Of a stretch of 64,000 bases of DNA, positions 35,495 through 44,846 are shown piece after piece; position 1 is the stretch's first letter, and every line of letters starts with the position of its first letter. The notes under the pieces were generated by a model. That model ran no database searches. It was not told the DNA's origin and was given only the letters and a program-made list of their open reading frames with translations. A program made the translations under genes and the position numbers. The stretch is from CALEUX01 sp964608615 (GTDB taxonomy: Bacteria > Bacteroidota > Bacteroidia > Bacteroidales > Marinilabiliaceae), in contig CAZSQG010000003.1 of the NCBI GenBank assembly GCA_964608615.1, positions 32,027 through 96,026 of the forward strand, read 5' to 3'.

Positions 35495-36529
35495 TTACTC
35501 TGCAGAAATCTTATTCAAAAGTGCCACAAAGGTCATGATATCCTCACGGGTTGTATCAAAAGATGTCATCCATCGCACTTCCGATTTGGATTCGTCCCAA
35601 ATATAAAAGAAAAACTCTTGTTGCAAGCGTGATATCCATTCCTTTGGAATAATGGCAAAAACGCCATTTGATTCAACTTTTTGAGTAATTACAACACCAG
35701 GAACTTTTATTGCTTCATTAGCTAAAATAAGGGCCATTTCATTGGCTTGCTGAGCATACTTTCGCCAGAGTTCATTTGTAAGAAAAGCTGAAAACTGAGC
35801 AGCAATAAACCGCATTTTAGAATGCAATTGGGCCGTTTGTTTACGAATAAAGGGGGTTTGTGTCGATAATTGGCGGTTAAAAAACACAACTGCCTCACCA
35901 AACATCAATCCGTTTTTGGTTCCTCCAAACGAAAGTACATCTATCCCAACATTGCAAGTGGTTTCGGGAAGCGAACAGTTTAATACCGCGGCGGCATTTG
36001 AAATTCGTGCACCATCCATGTGTATCAATAAACCTTTATTATGCACAAAATTGCACAGCTCCCTAAGTTCATCAAGCGAATAAACAGTTCCCATTTCGGT
36101 GCTTTGAGTAATGGATACAACTCTGGGTTGCGCATGATGCTCAACACCAAATCCATGCAAATGTTTTTCAATTAGCCGGGGCGTAAGTTTACCATTGGGT
36201 GTTTCAACGCTAAGAAGCTTACATCCGGTATGTTTTTCAGGTGCGCCACACTCATCCACATTTATATGGGCCGTTTGGGCACAAATAACAGCATTAAATG
36301 ATTGTGTCATAGCCTGCAATGCAACAACATTAGCACCGGTTCCGTTATAAACAAAGAATAAATCTAATGGTACACCAAACACCGATTTAAATTGTTCTGT
36401 CACCTCTTCGGTAAATTTATCATCACCATAACCAATTGTATGGCCATTGTTTACATCTCTTATAGCATTTAAAACTTCAGGTAACACACCGGCATTATTA
36501 TCGCTGGCAAAACCTCTTGTGTGAGTCAT
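35495..36529 (-). CDS. low-specificity L-threonine aldolase
   Basis: A 344-residue fold-type I PLP enzyme of the beta-eliminating lyase/threonine aldolase family that splits threonine to glycine and acetaldehyde. PLP Lys is in SFGGTKNGLMFGE (about 200), the Asp holding the cofactor is in HMDGARISNAA, and the N-terminal FASDNNAGVLPEVL and GYGDDKF blocks are typical. The family acts on both threonine and allo-threonine; stereospecificity is not predicted. First of a two-gene unit with the rhomboid gene. Confidence 0.92.
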   Translation of the reverse strand: MTHTRGFASDNNAGVLPEVLNAIRDVNNGHTIGYGDDKFTEEVTEQFKSVFGVPLDLFFVYNGTGANVVALQAMTQSFNAVICAQTAHINVDECGAPEKHTGCKLLSVETPNGKLTPRLIEKHLHGFGVEHHAQPRVVSITQSTEMGTVYSLDELRELCNFVHNKGLLIHMDGARISNAAAVLNCSLPETTCNVGIDVLSFGGTKNGLMFGEAVVFFNRQLSTQTPFIRKQTAQLHSKMRFIAAQFSAFLTNELWRKYAQQANEMALILANEAIKVPGVVITQKVESNGVFAIIPKEWISRLQQEFFFYIWDESKSEVRWMTSFDTTREDIMTFVALLNKISAE

Positions 36530-36566
36530 TTCTCGTTATTATATTTTACTTTTTAATAAAATTCGT

Positions 36567-37478
36567 TCAATCGCCACCTGTAAGCTTAATAAAGGTTTCA
36601 CGCGAAATACCACGAAAATAGTCAGGAGCTTCGTTTATAAAATAAAAGACACCTCCCCAATTGTGTTTTACCTTAAGCAAAACTTTGAGGTAGTTATTAT
36701 TATTAAGCACTACCCTGGTTACTTTACGCCCCGGAACAGTAAACTCTTCCCTGGTTATTCCGGGAGGATATTCTTCAAGTAATGGTGGAAAATCAGGTGC
36801 GTAAAGTGTTTTAGGTCGTGTTGATAATTTACTTAGAATAGGGATCTCTGTACTATTTCCCGATGTTTTAGATTGTTTGTTTGCATTTTCAGTAATATTG
36901 CGCTCCAAAGGCTTTTTGGATTGATTATTTGATGTTGATTTGTTTATTTTATCTTTTGCTGATATTATTTTGCCTTCTTTAGTCTTCTGAACAGGAGCGG
37001 TATATTTGACTTTCAGAGAATAGTCCCTATCGAAATCAAAATCATTTATTACCGAATCGAATCTTATAAAGCCAACTGGATTTTCAAAAAAAGCGGTGTC
37101 AACATTAGGCATTACTGGGGATAATTCAACAAGCAGCATGTATGGTTCTATGCTTTTTTTTATAACATTAACAGGTATTTCAGTTGAAAAACGGATGGAT
37201 TTGGCTATGTATCCTTTTTTACTGAAATTAAACAGATAATTCTGACTCCATTGCAGTTTACTTGTGAATTCTCCTTTATTGTTAACTGAGAGTGCTGAAA
37301 TTTCATTGCCAAATAGCAGTTGAGCCTCAACTCCATTAATGCTGCCCTCGGTTACAGTCACTTTACCAAAAACAATATATTCAGACTGAGCTGTTGTCTT
37401 AACTGAACACAATGCTATTCCGGAGTAAAAAAAAATTCCGAACAAAACTACTCTATAGGCATTGACCAATACCCGCAT
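36567..37478 (-). CDS. secreted carboxypeptidase-regulatory-like protein
   Basis: A 303-residue exported protein. Signal segment about 10-28, ending near KTTAQ. Residues about 30-110 resemble a CarboxypepD_reg-like beta fold (FGKVTVTEGSINGVEAQLLF...YLFNFSKKGY). It is followed by VGFIRFDSVINDFDFDRDYSL, a block seen in gliding-bacteria-type outer envelope proteins of Bacteroidota, a Lys/Ser/Asn-rich linker and a short C-terminal domain. No catalytic residues. Probably an envelope structural or accessory protein; the exact role is unknown. It lies 37 bases upstream of the threonine aldolase gene. Confidence 0.65.
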   Translation of the reverse strand: MRVLVNAYRVVLFGIFFYSGIALCSVKTTAQSEYIVFGKVTVTEGSINGVEAQLLFGNEISALSVNNKGEFTSKLQWSQNYLFNFSKKGYIAKSIRFSTEIPVNVIKKSIEPYMLLVELSPVMPNVDTAFFENPVGFIRFDSVINDFDFDRDYSLKVKYTAPVQKTKEGKIISAKDKINKSTSNNQSKKPLERNITENANKQSKTSGNSTEIPILSKLSTRPKTLYAPDFPPLLEEYPPGITREEFTVPGRKVTRVVLNNNNYLKVLLKVKHNWGGVFYFINEAPDYFRGISRETFIKLTGGD

Positions 37479-37508
37479 AAAAACGTTTAATTTTTACTAA
37501 GATAATAA

Positions 37509-38627
37509 TTAAGCGTGAAATACAAGTATTGGGGTATTTGAATGGAATAACATTTTTTTACCGATACTAGGATTTACTAACCGTGCTATTATATTTCTCC
37601 GTCGTGTGGTCATGCTGATGATATCAATTTTCTTTCGTTGAATAAAATCTTCAAGACCAACCCAAAAATCCTCATTTTCAATTAAATCACACTCAACTCC
37701 CGAGCCTGGAAATTTTTTCTCAACATAACTTTTCAAGCTTTTAAGTTTCAAACGATCCCACTTGCTTTCTTCATTGGGTCCAACATGAACAAAATAAATT
37801 TTAACATTCAGAGCCCTAACCAATTTCTCCAATTTATCAAGTGCAATAAAATCAGCGTCATCAAAATTACTGGCATATAACACATGCTTAATTTTCTCAA
37901 TACCTTTGTACAAATAATCCTCAGGCACAGCAAGAACTGGAAACCTGGCCATTTCTATCACTTCGGCTGTAACACTTCCTATCAAATCAGCTGCTTTTCT
38001 GTCTTTTCCTCTGGTACCCATGATTATTACCAAAGGCTGGTATTCATTACTATAACGAATAATCTCTTCCTCAGCGACTCCTCGAAGCAACTTATGCCTG
38101 ACAATAATATTTTCACCTCCGGCTTTAATTCTTTTCTGTTTAAATTTCTCAAGGAATTTTTTCAAATCCTCTTCTGCCTGAGTTTCCATGTCTACAATCA
38201 TTTCGTCCAGACTGGCATCGTAAACATAAGCCTCTGAAAAAGGCAAAGTATTGATAACAGGATTAAAGTAAATGTGTAAAATCATTATTTCAGCTTGAAG
38301 ACGAATAGCCCAGTCGAGAGCCATTTCGCTGGCTTTATCCGAATAATCGCTAAAATCAATTGGTAAAAGTATTTTAGGTTTGGCAGGACGTCCAGCTTTC
38401 TTTTCAGCAAGTTGTTCCATAGTCGAAATTTCAATCTTCTCAATAATCTTCATGGCCTTAGGCAAATCCGTTTCTTTAATTTGGATTTTAACACCTGTGG
38501 TCACAGCGCCCTGAATTTGATTGACGTTTTGCAAAAAACAATTAATTCCTTCGGCAGCCAGAAGGTTTTGAAGTACCTGAGCATGCTGAAAAGTGTGTGT
38601 AGCTAAAGTCACAATTTTTTCTTCCAT
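37509..38627 (-). CDS. tandem universal stress protein with N-terminal DUF2007-like domain
   Basis: The ATG at 38625-38627 gives 372 residues; the longer frame would run into relA. Residues 1-65 look like a DUF2007 signal-transducing domain (TFQHAQVLQNLLAAEGINCF). Then come two UspA domains, about 82-225 and 235-372. The first has the ATP-binding pattern G-x2-G-x9-G-S (GTRGKDRKAADLIGS); the second lacks it. Usp proteins bind ATP or act as switches under starvation or stress; here the neighbour is the stringent response gene relA, 73 bases upstream on the same strand. Confidence 0.85.
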   Translation of the reverse strand: MEEKIVTLATHTFQHAQVLQNLLAAEGINCFLQNVNQIQGAVTTGVKIQIKETDLPKAMKIIEKIEISTMEQLAEKKAGRPAKPKILLPIDFSDYSDKASEMALDWAIRLQAEIMILHIYFNPVINTLPFSEAYVYDASLDEMIVDMETQAEEDLKKFLEKFKQKRIKAGGENIIVRHKLLRGVAEEEIIRYSNEYQPLVIIMGTRGKDRKAADLIGSVTAEVIEMARFPVLAVPEDYLYKGIEKIKHVLYASNFDDADFIALDKLEKLVRALNVKIYFVHVGPNEESKWDRLKLKSLKSYVEKKFPGSGVECDLIENEDFWVGLEDFIQRKKIDIISMTTRRRNIIARLVNPSIGKKMLFHSNTPILVFHA

Positions 38628-38700
38628 GACGCTTGATTTATTGATGGTTTTATATTGATATTTAAAATACAAAAAAACATCTTCAAAAACAACACCGATA

Positions 38701-40926
38701 CTAAATAGAATCAATCCTCGAAACTGATAACACGCCCTTTATCCCCTTGATCTTTTTTATTAATGAGGTTAATATCTGATTGTTATTAACAAACACCGTA
38801 ACAGTTCCTTCAAATAATCCTTCATTGCTGTCAACTGAAATAGAACGAACTTTCAAATGCAACTCCTTCGAAATAATTTGCGAAATATTGCTTACAATAC
38901 CAATATCGTCTTCTCCAATTACCTTTATAGCAGTTAAATAATTTCCACCGGCCTCGCCAGTCCAGCGAGCCTTTACAATACGATAACTATATTTTGTTCG
39001 CATTTCCAATGCATTGGGGCAGTTTTCGCGATGTACCCTAATGCCTCCTGAAACTGATACAAAACCAAAAATTTCGTCGCCAAATATGGGGTTACAACAC
39101 TTAGCCAATGTATAATCAACATTTGTTAAGTTACGGTCAATTTCTAAAACATTATCCCCAAAATGATCATCTTCGGTAGGTACAGAAACAAAATTTTCAG
39201 CACTGCGGATAATTTGTTGTTCCTGGACTTCTTTTTCGGAGTCTTTTTTATTTAGTTGTTGAATACATTCTTTAATGGCAACAAAATCGAGTTTTTCAAT
39301 GGCTATATCGCGAAAAAAATCATGAACCGATTTATACTTGAAATATTTAACCAATTGTCCGGTTAACTGATCATTAAGTTCTAATTTCCAATTTTTTAAT
39401 CGTCGGATTAATGTTTCGCGGCCAATTTCTGATTCCTTATATTGTATTTCCCTTAAGGCCTGTTTTAATTTGGTTTTAGCCCTTGAGGTAACTACAATGT
39501 TTAACCAATCCTGCTTGGGTTCCTGGTTTGATGAAGTTAATATCTCAACCTGATCTCCATTCCTAAGAACATGCCGAATGGGAACGTTTTTCTGATTAAC
39601 GCGCGCTCCAACACATTTTTTACCAACTTCTGAGTGAATATCAAATGCAAAATCCAATATGGTTGACCCCTTTGGAAGCCTTTTCAGCTCTCCTTTGGGA
39701 GTAAAAATAAATACTTCCTTATCGTATAGGTTAAGCTTAAAGTCATCAATAAAGTCAACAGCATTAACCTCTGGATTATCAAGTATTTCACGAATATTAG
39801 ACAACCACGAATCCATTCCCTGATCACTCTTAACTCCTTTGTATTTCCAGTGTGCAGCAAGTCCACGTTCAGCCACATCATCCATACGTTTACTTCGGAT
39901 TTGTACTTCAACCCATTTACCGTTAGGTCCCAATACTGTGGAATGTAACGATTCGTAACCATTGGTTTTAGGAATAGATAACCAATCACGCATTCTGCTT
40001 GGATTGGGCTGGTATTTATCGGCAACAATTGAGTAAACTTTCCAGCAGTCAGCTTTTTCGTTTTTAGGTTCACTATCAATTATTACCCTAATGGCAAAAA
40101 GGTCATAAACCTGTTCAAACTCAACCCCCTGTTTCTTCATCTTGTTATAGATGGAATGGATGGTTTTGGTGCGTCCTTTAATATCAAAGTTCAAATTTTG
40201 CTCTTCAAGCTCCTTTTTAAGAGGTTCAATAAACTCATAAATGTATTTATCGCGAACTCTTTTGGTTTCATTTAGTTTACGTGCTATAAATTTATACATA
40301 TCACGATTGGAAAATTTCATCACCAAATCTTCCATTTCCGATTTAATCGAATACAAACCCAAACGGTGGGCCATTGGCGCGTATAAATACGAAACTTCCG
40401 ATGATATTTTTACCTGATTCTCGTTATCATATTTCTCGAGAGTACGCATGGTAAATAAACGGTCGGCAATTATTATCAGAATAACCCTAACATCTTGGGC
40501 AAAGGTTAAGAGCAGTTTTCTGAAGTTTTCTGATTGTATGGAAGTATTTCGTTGGTATAAATCAACCACTTTAACAAGGCCATCCATGATATTGGCAACT
40601 TGTGGGCCAAATATTTTATTTATCTCATCAATAGACGTGCTTGAGATCCTCACTGTATCGTATAATAAAGCACAAATAAGAGCGGTGCGCCCCAATCCTA
40701 TTTCTTCAACAGTTATGCGACTAACCTCAAGTGAATGAATAACCGACAATATACCATTGGCGCGTCGGTTTAAACCTATATTAGTCATAGACAACTGAAT
40801 GGCTTTTCTGATTTGTTTGATATCATCCCATTTCAGCAATGCCCCACTTGCCCTCAACAACCGTCGGTAGGCATCCAGTATTTGTCTGTTTTCTTCAGGT
40901 GATATTATTTTATCATTCTCGTTCAT
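38701..40926 (-). CDS. relA: RelA/SpoT family (p)ppGpp synthetase with degenerate hydrolase domain
   Basis: A 741-residue long RSH protein with HD-like domain (about 60-190), synthetase domain (about 240-350), TGS (about 405-465), a conserved helical region and an ACT domain at the C-terminus. The HD motif is lost: the usual HDxxED is YDTVRI (Tyr89-Asp90), although His64 remains. The synthetase keeps RTKTIHSIYNKM, RMRDWLSIPKTNGYESLH and WVEVQIR. It is therefore predicted to make (p)ppGpp but not to degrade it, like RelA. An intrinsic-looking hairpin stands upstream at 41043-41099. Confidence 0.93.
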   Translation of the reverse strand: MNENDKIISPEENRQILDAYRRLLRASGALLKWDDIKQIRKAIQLSMTNIGLNRRANGILSVIHSLEVSRITVEEIGLGRTALICALLYDTVRISSTSIDEINKIFGPQVANIMDGLVKVVDLYQRNTSIQSENFRKLLLTFAQDVRVILIIIADRLFTMRTLEKYDNENQVKISSEVSYLYAPMAHRLGLYSIKSEMEDLVMKFSNRDMYKFIARKLNETKRVRDKYIYEFIEPLKKELEEQNLNFDIKGRTKTIHSIYNKMKKQGVEFEQVYDLFAIRVIIDSEPKNEKADCWKVYSIVADKYQPNPSRMRDWLSIPKTNGYESLHSTVLGPNGKWVEVQIRSKRMDDVAERGLAAHWKYKGVKSDQGMDSWLSNIREILDNPEVNAVDFIDDFKLNLYDKEVFIFTPKGELKRLPKGSTILDFAFDIHSEVGKKCVGARVNQKNVPIRHVLRNGDQVEILTSSNQEPKQDWLNIVVTSRAKTKLKQALREIQYKESEIGRETLIRRLKNWKLELNDQLTGQLVKYFKYKSVHDFFRDIAIEKLDFVAIKECIQQLNKKDSEKEVQEQQIIRSAENFVSVPTEDDHFGDNVLEIDRNLTNVDYTLAKCCNPIFGDEIFGFVSVSGGIRVHRENCPNALEMRTKYSYRIVKARWTGEAGGNYLTAIKVIGEDDIGIVSNISQIISKELHLKVRSISVDSNEGLFEGTVTVFVNNNQILTSLIKKIKGIKGVLSVSRIDSI

Positions 40927-41410
40927 AAGTCTTTAAGTAATCCAGGAGTATACTAAGTTGAATTATTCTTTTGTTCTTCTGATAATTATGTTATCAATTT
41001 GCCTTATTCAATTATACCATTCTGTTTATCGATATCAAAAATAAAAAAACAAGGATGAGCCTCACATTTTGCTTCCAACCCGGAAGTTTCAAAACTCATT
41101 ATATGTAGTGTAAAGATACATTTAAATTAAAAACGAAGAAAAATCGCAGTGTTTATGCCATTTATTTTCTATTTATTCCTTTAAACACATAATTAACCAT
41201 ATATAATACAAATATTTACAGTTTAAATTATGAAAACTGAACCCTACTTAAATTTTGATTTTTTTAATAAAACAAATGATTTTCATAGAATCAATATTAG
41301 GTTATCTTGCACAAATTATGATTGTATAAATACAAAATCTTTAAATTGACTTTTTAAGCAATTTTCTATATATTTAAGTAGGTATACTAAACAATTTAAA
41401 AATATTCGTC
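40927..41410. other. intergenic region between divergent relA and YtxH genes
   Basis: A 484-base AT-rich stretch. It carries the hairpin at 41043-41099 and presumably the promoters of both genes. No exact TAnnTTTG match was assigned. Confidence 0.4.
41043..41099 (-). terminator. intrinsic-terminator-like hairpin in the relA leader
   Basis: Stem ATGAG/CTCAT with inner stems TTTTG/CAAAA and CTTCC-AACCC-GGAAG, followed on the minus strand by TTGTTTTTTT. It stands 117 bases upstream of the relA ATG with no minus-strand gene before it, so it may be an attenuator or the end of a small RNA. Confidence 0.4.
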
Positions 41411-41701
41411 ATGAAAAACACAGGTTCTTTTATTGGAGGTTTACTTGCAGGTGCTGCTATAGGTGTTGTTTTTGCACTTTTATATGCACCACAAAAAGGA
41501 GAAGATACCCGTAAGGAAATTAAAGAAAAAATTCATGAGCTTGAAAATGAGTTAGTTCAGATGCATGACAAACTCAAAGAAAAAGGAGGTGAACTTAAAG
41601 AAGACGTCAAACGTAAGATTCAGGATATTGAAGCACGAATTGAGCATTTGATGCAGGAATACAAGAAATCTCATGAAGCTAGAATGGCTGCCAAACAATA
41701 G
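41411..41701 (+). CDS. YtxH domain-containing membrane protein
   Basis: A 96-residue protein with an N-terminal membrane segment (FIGGLLAGAAIGVVFALLYAP, about 6-26), the YtxH signature, followed by a charged amphipathic helix (KEKIHELENELVQMHDKLKE) likely to form a coiled coil. YtxH proteins are linked to stress and envelope function; the molecular role is unclear. First of three small genes (41411-42532) encoding membrane or charged proteins. Confidence 0.85.
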   Translation: MKNTGSFIGGLLAGAAIGVVFALLYAPQKGEDTRKEIKEKIHELENELVQMHDKLKEKGGELKEDVKRKIQDIEARIEHLMQEYKKSHEARMAAKQ

Positions 41702-41913
41702 CACTGGTATTCCCAACCTCAAAAAAACCAGAAATTTTTACATTTATGTCGAAAAAATTACTGAGTTTCTGCCTTATGGTAGAGAAGGGTAAGCATTTAT
41801 ATTAATTGCACCATTATTTGTTAGAAAGAAATAACTATGGTAGAATTTTAAATATGTGAAGTATAACGTATTTCTTTTTAACCATATAAAACCCTATAAA
41901 AGAAAATTACAAT

Positions 41914-42288
41914 ATGATTAAGGATGAAATGAGGGAGAATTTATCCGAAATGAAGGACGAATTCAAAGAGTATGTTGAAAATCGCATAAACCTTACGAAA
42001 TTGCATGTGGTAGAGAACCTATCAAAAGTTAGTGCGGGTATTGCCGTAAAACTGGGAGTTCTCTACCTTTTATTTTTTGCCATAATGTTTATTTCGCTGG
42101 CATTGGCTTTTTTTTTGGGTGCTGTACTTGCCTCTAACGGATTAGGATTTACTGCTGTTGCTCTGCTATACGTACTTTTAGCCTTGATTTTTTACGCCTT
42201 GCGCCGAAAATTGGTGGAAAAGCCTATTATAAAAAACTATATTAACTTGTTTTTTCCTAATTTCGAGAACCATGAAGACAAGAAATAA
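41914..42288 (+). CDS. putative phage-holin-like (Phage_holin_3_6) membrane protein
   Basis: A 124-residue protein with an N-terminal charged helix and two hydrophobic segments (about 48-75 and 84-105, VLYLLFFAIMFISLALAFFLG and GFTAVALLYVLLALIF), matching the DUF1469/Phage_holin_3_6 pattern of E. coli YqjE. Despite the name such proteins are chromosomal envelope proteins; there is no sign of phage here. Its end overlaps the next gene by 17 bases. Confidence 0.8.
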   Translation: MIKDEMRENLSEMKDEFKEYVENRINLTKLHVVENLSKVSAGIAVKLGVLYLLFFAIMFISLALAFFLGAVLASNGLGFTAVALLYVLLALIFYALRRKLVEKPIIKNYINLFFPNFENHEDKK

Positions 42289-42532
42289 TCCCTTTTCGCA
42301 TATTGATTCCTTTAAGGCTCTTGAGACCGAAAAAATGCATATTTATTATAAGGTTAAACTCTCACAACAAAAAATAGATATTCGCATGATGGAGCTGAGT
42401 GCATTACTAAATCCAGTGCGGTTCCTTCCTATTCTTTTCTCCGAAATGGCCCGCCCTCTTCTTAGCAACTTAAAACATTGGGTTAAAGGACTATTTCATG
42501 GACATAAACAAAAACAAGAATCATCCGATTAA
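42272..42532 (+). CDS. small hypothetical protein downstream of the holin-like gene
   Basis: An 86-residue basic protein from ATG 42272, overlapping the holin-like gene by 17 bases, which indicates translational coupling. It has no clear membrane span except a moderately hydrophobic segment (LNPVRFLPILFSEMA). No family is recognised. Its position matches the third gene (yqjK) of the E. coli yqjDEK cluster, which suggests a shared layout rather than proven homology. Confidence 0.65.
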   Translation: MKTRNNPFSHIDSFKALETEKMHIYYKVKLSQQKIDIRMMELSALLNPVRFLPILFSEMARPLLSNLKHWVKGLFHGHKQKQESSD

Positions 42533-42745
42533 TATTATAAATAACCAAAGTAGTATAGAGCTGCATGTAATTATGAATTCTGCAAAAACGATTCGTGTTG
42601 ATAATGTTTCAATTATTCATGATTGATTGTCATTTTGGACTTAGTAAGAAATCTCAAAATAAAATTGTTTCCCGGTCTGTAACGATTTTTTTTGATTATC
42701 CAATTGGAATTAATCAAGCCTAACATAATTTGGGTTTAAAAATTG

Positions 42746-42753
42746 TATTTTTG
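42746..42753 (+). promoter_or_regulatory. candidate -7 promoter element of ligA
   Basis: TATTTTTG fits TAnnTTTG and lies 26 bases before the chosen ATG (42779). The nearest TTTG (42729-42732) is only 13 bases upstream, shorter than usual. Confidence 0.35.
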
Positions 42754-42778
42754 TATAATAAACCCATTTGTTATTTAC

Positions 42779-44782
42779 ATGGATAATTCTATCACCAGAC
42801 AAAAAATCCTGAAGCTTAGGGAAGAGTTGCATTATCATAATCACAGATATTATATTCTGAATAATCCGGAAATCTCCGATTTTGAGTATGATAAAAAATT
42901 GGAGGAATTAATTAAACTGGAGCAGGAAAATCCAGATTTTTTTGATCCCAATAGTCCTTCAGTACGTGTAGGAAGCGATTTAAATCAGGAATTCAGTCAG
43001 GTAGAACATGTTTTTCCCATGCTCTCGCTAGGGAACACTTATTCTGAGAGCGAGCTTCAAGATTTTTGCAAACGCGTTGAGAAATTAATTGATCAACCAG
43101 TAACGTATGTTTGTGAACTTAAGTTTGATGGTACGGCCATTTCATTAACCTATAAAAACGGTAAGCTGTTAAAGGGAGTTACACGCGGAGATGGCATCAT
43201 GGGAGATGATGTAACTCAGAATATCAAAACTATAAAAAGCATACCACTGCAATTAACCGGTGATTATCCGGAACAATTTGAGATGCGTGGCGAAATATTC
43301 ATGCCGCGCAAAGGATTTGAGAAAATTAACCGCGAACGTATTGAAGCTGGTGAAGATCCCTTTGCTAATCCGCGTAATGCTGCCGCTGGTTCTTTAAAGC
43401 TTCAAAACAGCTCACTTGTGGCAAAACGGCCTCTGGATAGTTTTTTATATTACATTCTTGGTGATAATTTACCAACTAATAGTCATTATCAAAACCTTAT
43501 TAAAGCTCATTCGTGGGGTTTAAAGATTGCTCCGGAATTAAAGTTATGTAATACATTCGAAGAAATATGGGCATACGTAAATGAATGGGACGAGAAACGC
43601 AAAAATCTTCCATATGATACTGATGGAGTGGTTGTAAAAGTCGATAATCTGGAAATGCGCGAAGAGCTTGGTTTTACAGCCAAATCCCCACGATGGGCTA
43701 TTGCTTATAAGTTTAAAGCCGAGGAAGCCTATACCCGTCTTCTATCGGTTGATTTCCAGGTTGGACGCACCGGAGCCGTTACGCCGGTAGCAAATCTTAA
43801 TCCTGTATTATTGGCAGGCACAACTGTAAAGCGCGCTTCTTTACATAATGCTGACATCATTACATTACTTGATTTGCATTACAATGACTTGGTTGCCGTT
43901 GAAAAAGGCGGAGAAATTATTCCTAAAATCACCGGTGTTAAGTTATCAGCTCGCGATGCAAACAGCCAAGCTGTTGCTTTTATCAAATCATGTCCCGAAT
44001 GTGGCTCAGCTTTACAACGCATCGAAGGCGAAGCAGCCCATTATTGCCCTAACACTACCGGTTGTCCTCCCCAAATTAAGGGACGAATTGAACATTTTAT
44101 TAGTCGAAAGGCCATGAATATTGACGGATTGGGAAGTGAAACAGTGAATCTGCTTTATGAAAATGGACTTATTGGGAATGTTTCGGATTTATACCGACTC
44201 ACTGAAAACCAGATTGCTCCACTCGAAAGATTGGGAGAAAAATCTGCAAAAAATATTATCAAAAGTATATCTGAATCAAAAAAAGTACCTTTCACCAGGG
44301 TTTTATTTGCGTTAGGTATTAGATTTGTAGGCGAAACTGTGGCAAAAAAGTTAGCTTTAAGTATGGGTTCTATTGAAAAGTTATCTCATGCAACTTTTGA
44401 CGAATTGCTTGCCGTGGACGAAATAGGAGAAAAAATTGCATCAAGCATTTTAAATTTCTTTGCAAATATTGAGAATATTAAACTCATTGACGATTTAAAA
44501 GCTTTTGGACTTATATTTGAGCTGAAATCAGAGATACCACAACTTGTTTCTCAAAAGCTACAAGGCATTGCAATTGTTGTTAGTGGAGTCTTTTCCCGTT
44601 CGCGCGATGAGATTAAATCTTTGGTTGAATTACATGGAGGTAAAAACGTTTCAGCCATTTCAGCTAAAACCAATTATATTTTGGCAGGCCAAAAAATGGG
44701 GCCTGCAAAACTTGAACAGGCTCAAAAACTTGGTATCCCAATAATTGCAGAGGAAGATTTTTTTAGGATGATAGAAAGTTAA
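42779..44782 (+). CDS. ligA: NAD-dependent DNA ligase
   Basis: A 667-residue LigA, close to the 671 of E. coli. The ATG at 42779 is chosen; the longer frame starts with TTG within the promoter region. Domains in order: Ia (HYHNHRYYILNNPEISDFEYD), adenylation with Lys in CELKFDG (near 113), OB fold (RTGAVTPVANLNPV), zinc finger (CPECGSAL, CPNTTGCP), helix-hairpin-helix repeats and a C-terminal BRCT domain (about 590-667). It seals nicks in replication and repair. It is followed by DUF6913. Confidence 0.97.
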   Translation: MDNSITRQKILKLREELHYHNHRYYILNNPEISDFEYDKKLEELIKLEQENPDFFDPNSPSVRVGSDLNQEFSQVEHVFPMLSLGNTYSESELQDFCKRVEKLIDQPVTYVCELKFDGTAISLTYKNGKLLKGVTRGDGIMGDDVTQNIKTIKSIPLQLTGDYPEQFEMRGEIFMPRKGFEKINRERIEAGEDPFANPRNAAAGSLKLQNSSLVAKRPLDSFLYYILGDNLPTNSHYQNLIKAHSWGLKIAPELKLCNTFEEIWAYVNEWDEKRKNLPYDTDGVVVKVDNLEMREELGFTAKSPRWAIAYKFKAEEAYTRLLSVDFQVGRTGAVTPVANLNPVLLAGTTVKRASLHNADIITLLDLHYNDLVAVEKGGEIIPKITGVKLSARDANSQAVAFIKSCPECGSALQRIEGEAAHYCPNTTGCPPQIKGRIEHFISRKAMNIDGLGSETVNLLYENGLIGNVSDLYRLTENQIAPLERLGEKSAKNIIKSISESKKVPFTRVLFALGIRFVGETVAKKLALSMGSIEKLSHATFDELLAVDEIGEKIASSILNFFANIENIKLIDDLKAFGLIFELKSEIPQLVSQKLQGIAIVVSGVFSRSRDEIKSLVELHGGKNVSAISAKTNYILAGQKMGPAKLEQAQKLGIPIIAEEDFFRMIES

Positions 44783-44846
44783 TTACACCGTTTTTTTTGA
44801 AATTAACAACCACTCATATCAAAACAGAAGTTTGTAACTGACAACC

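Noticed and set aside
38628..38714. Longer frame for the universal stress protein gene
   Set aside because: It would overlap the end of relA and adds a hydrophobic tail with no sense; the ATG at 38627 starts the DUF2007-like domain.
41914..42288. Holin-like gene as a sign of a prophage
   Set aside because: The DUF1469-type family is chromosomal, and no phage genes surround it.
42743..42778. TTG start for ligA
   Set aside because: It would overlap the -7 box; the ATG at 42779 gives the usual LigA N-terminus.
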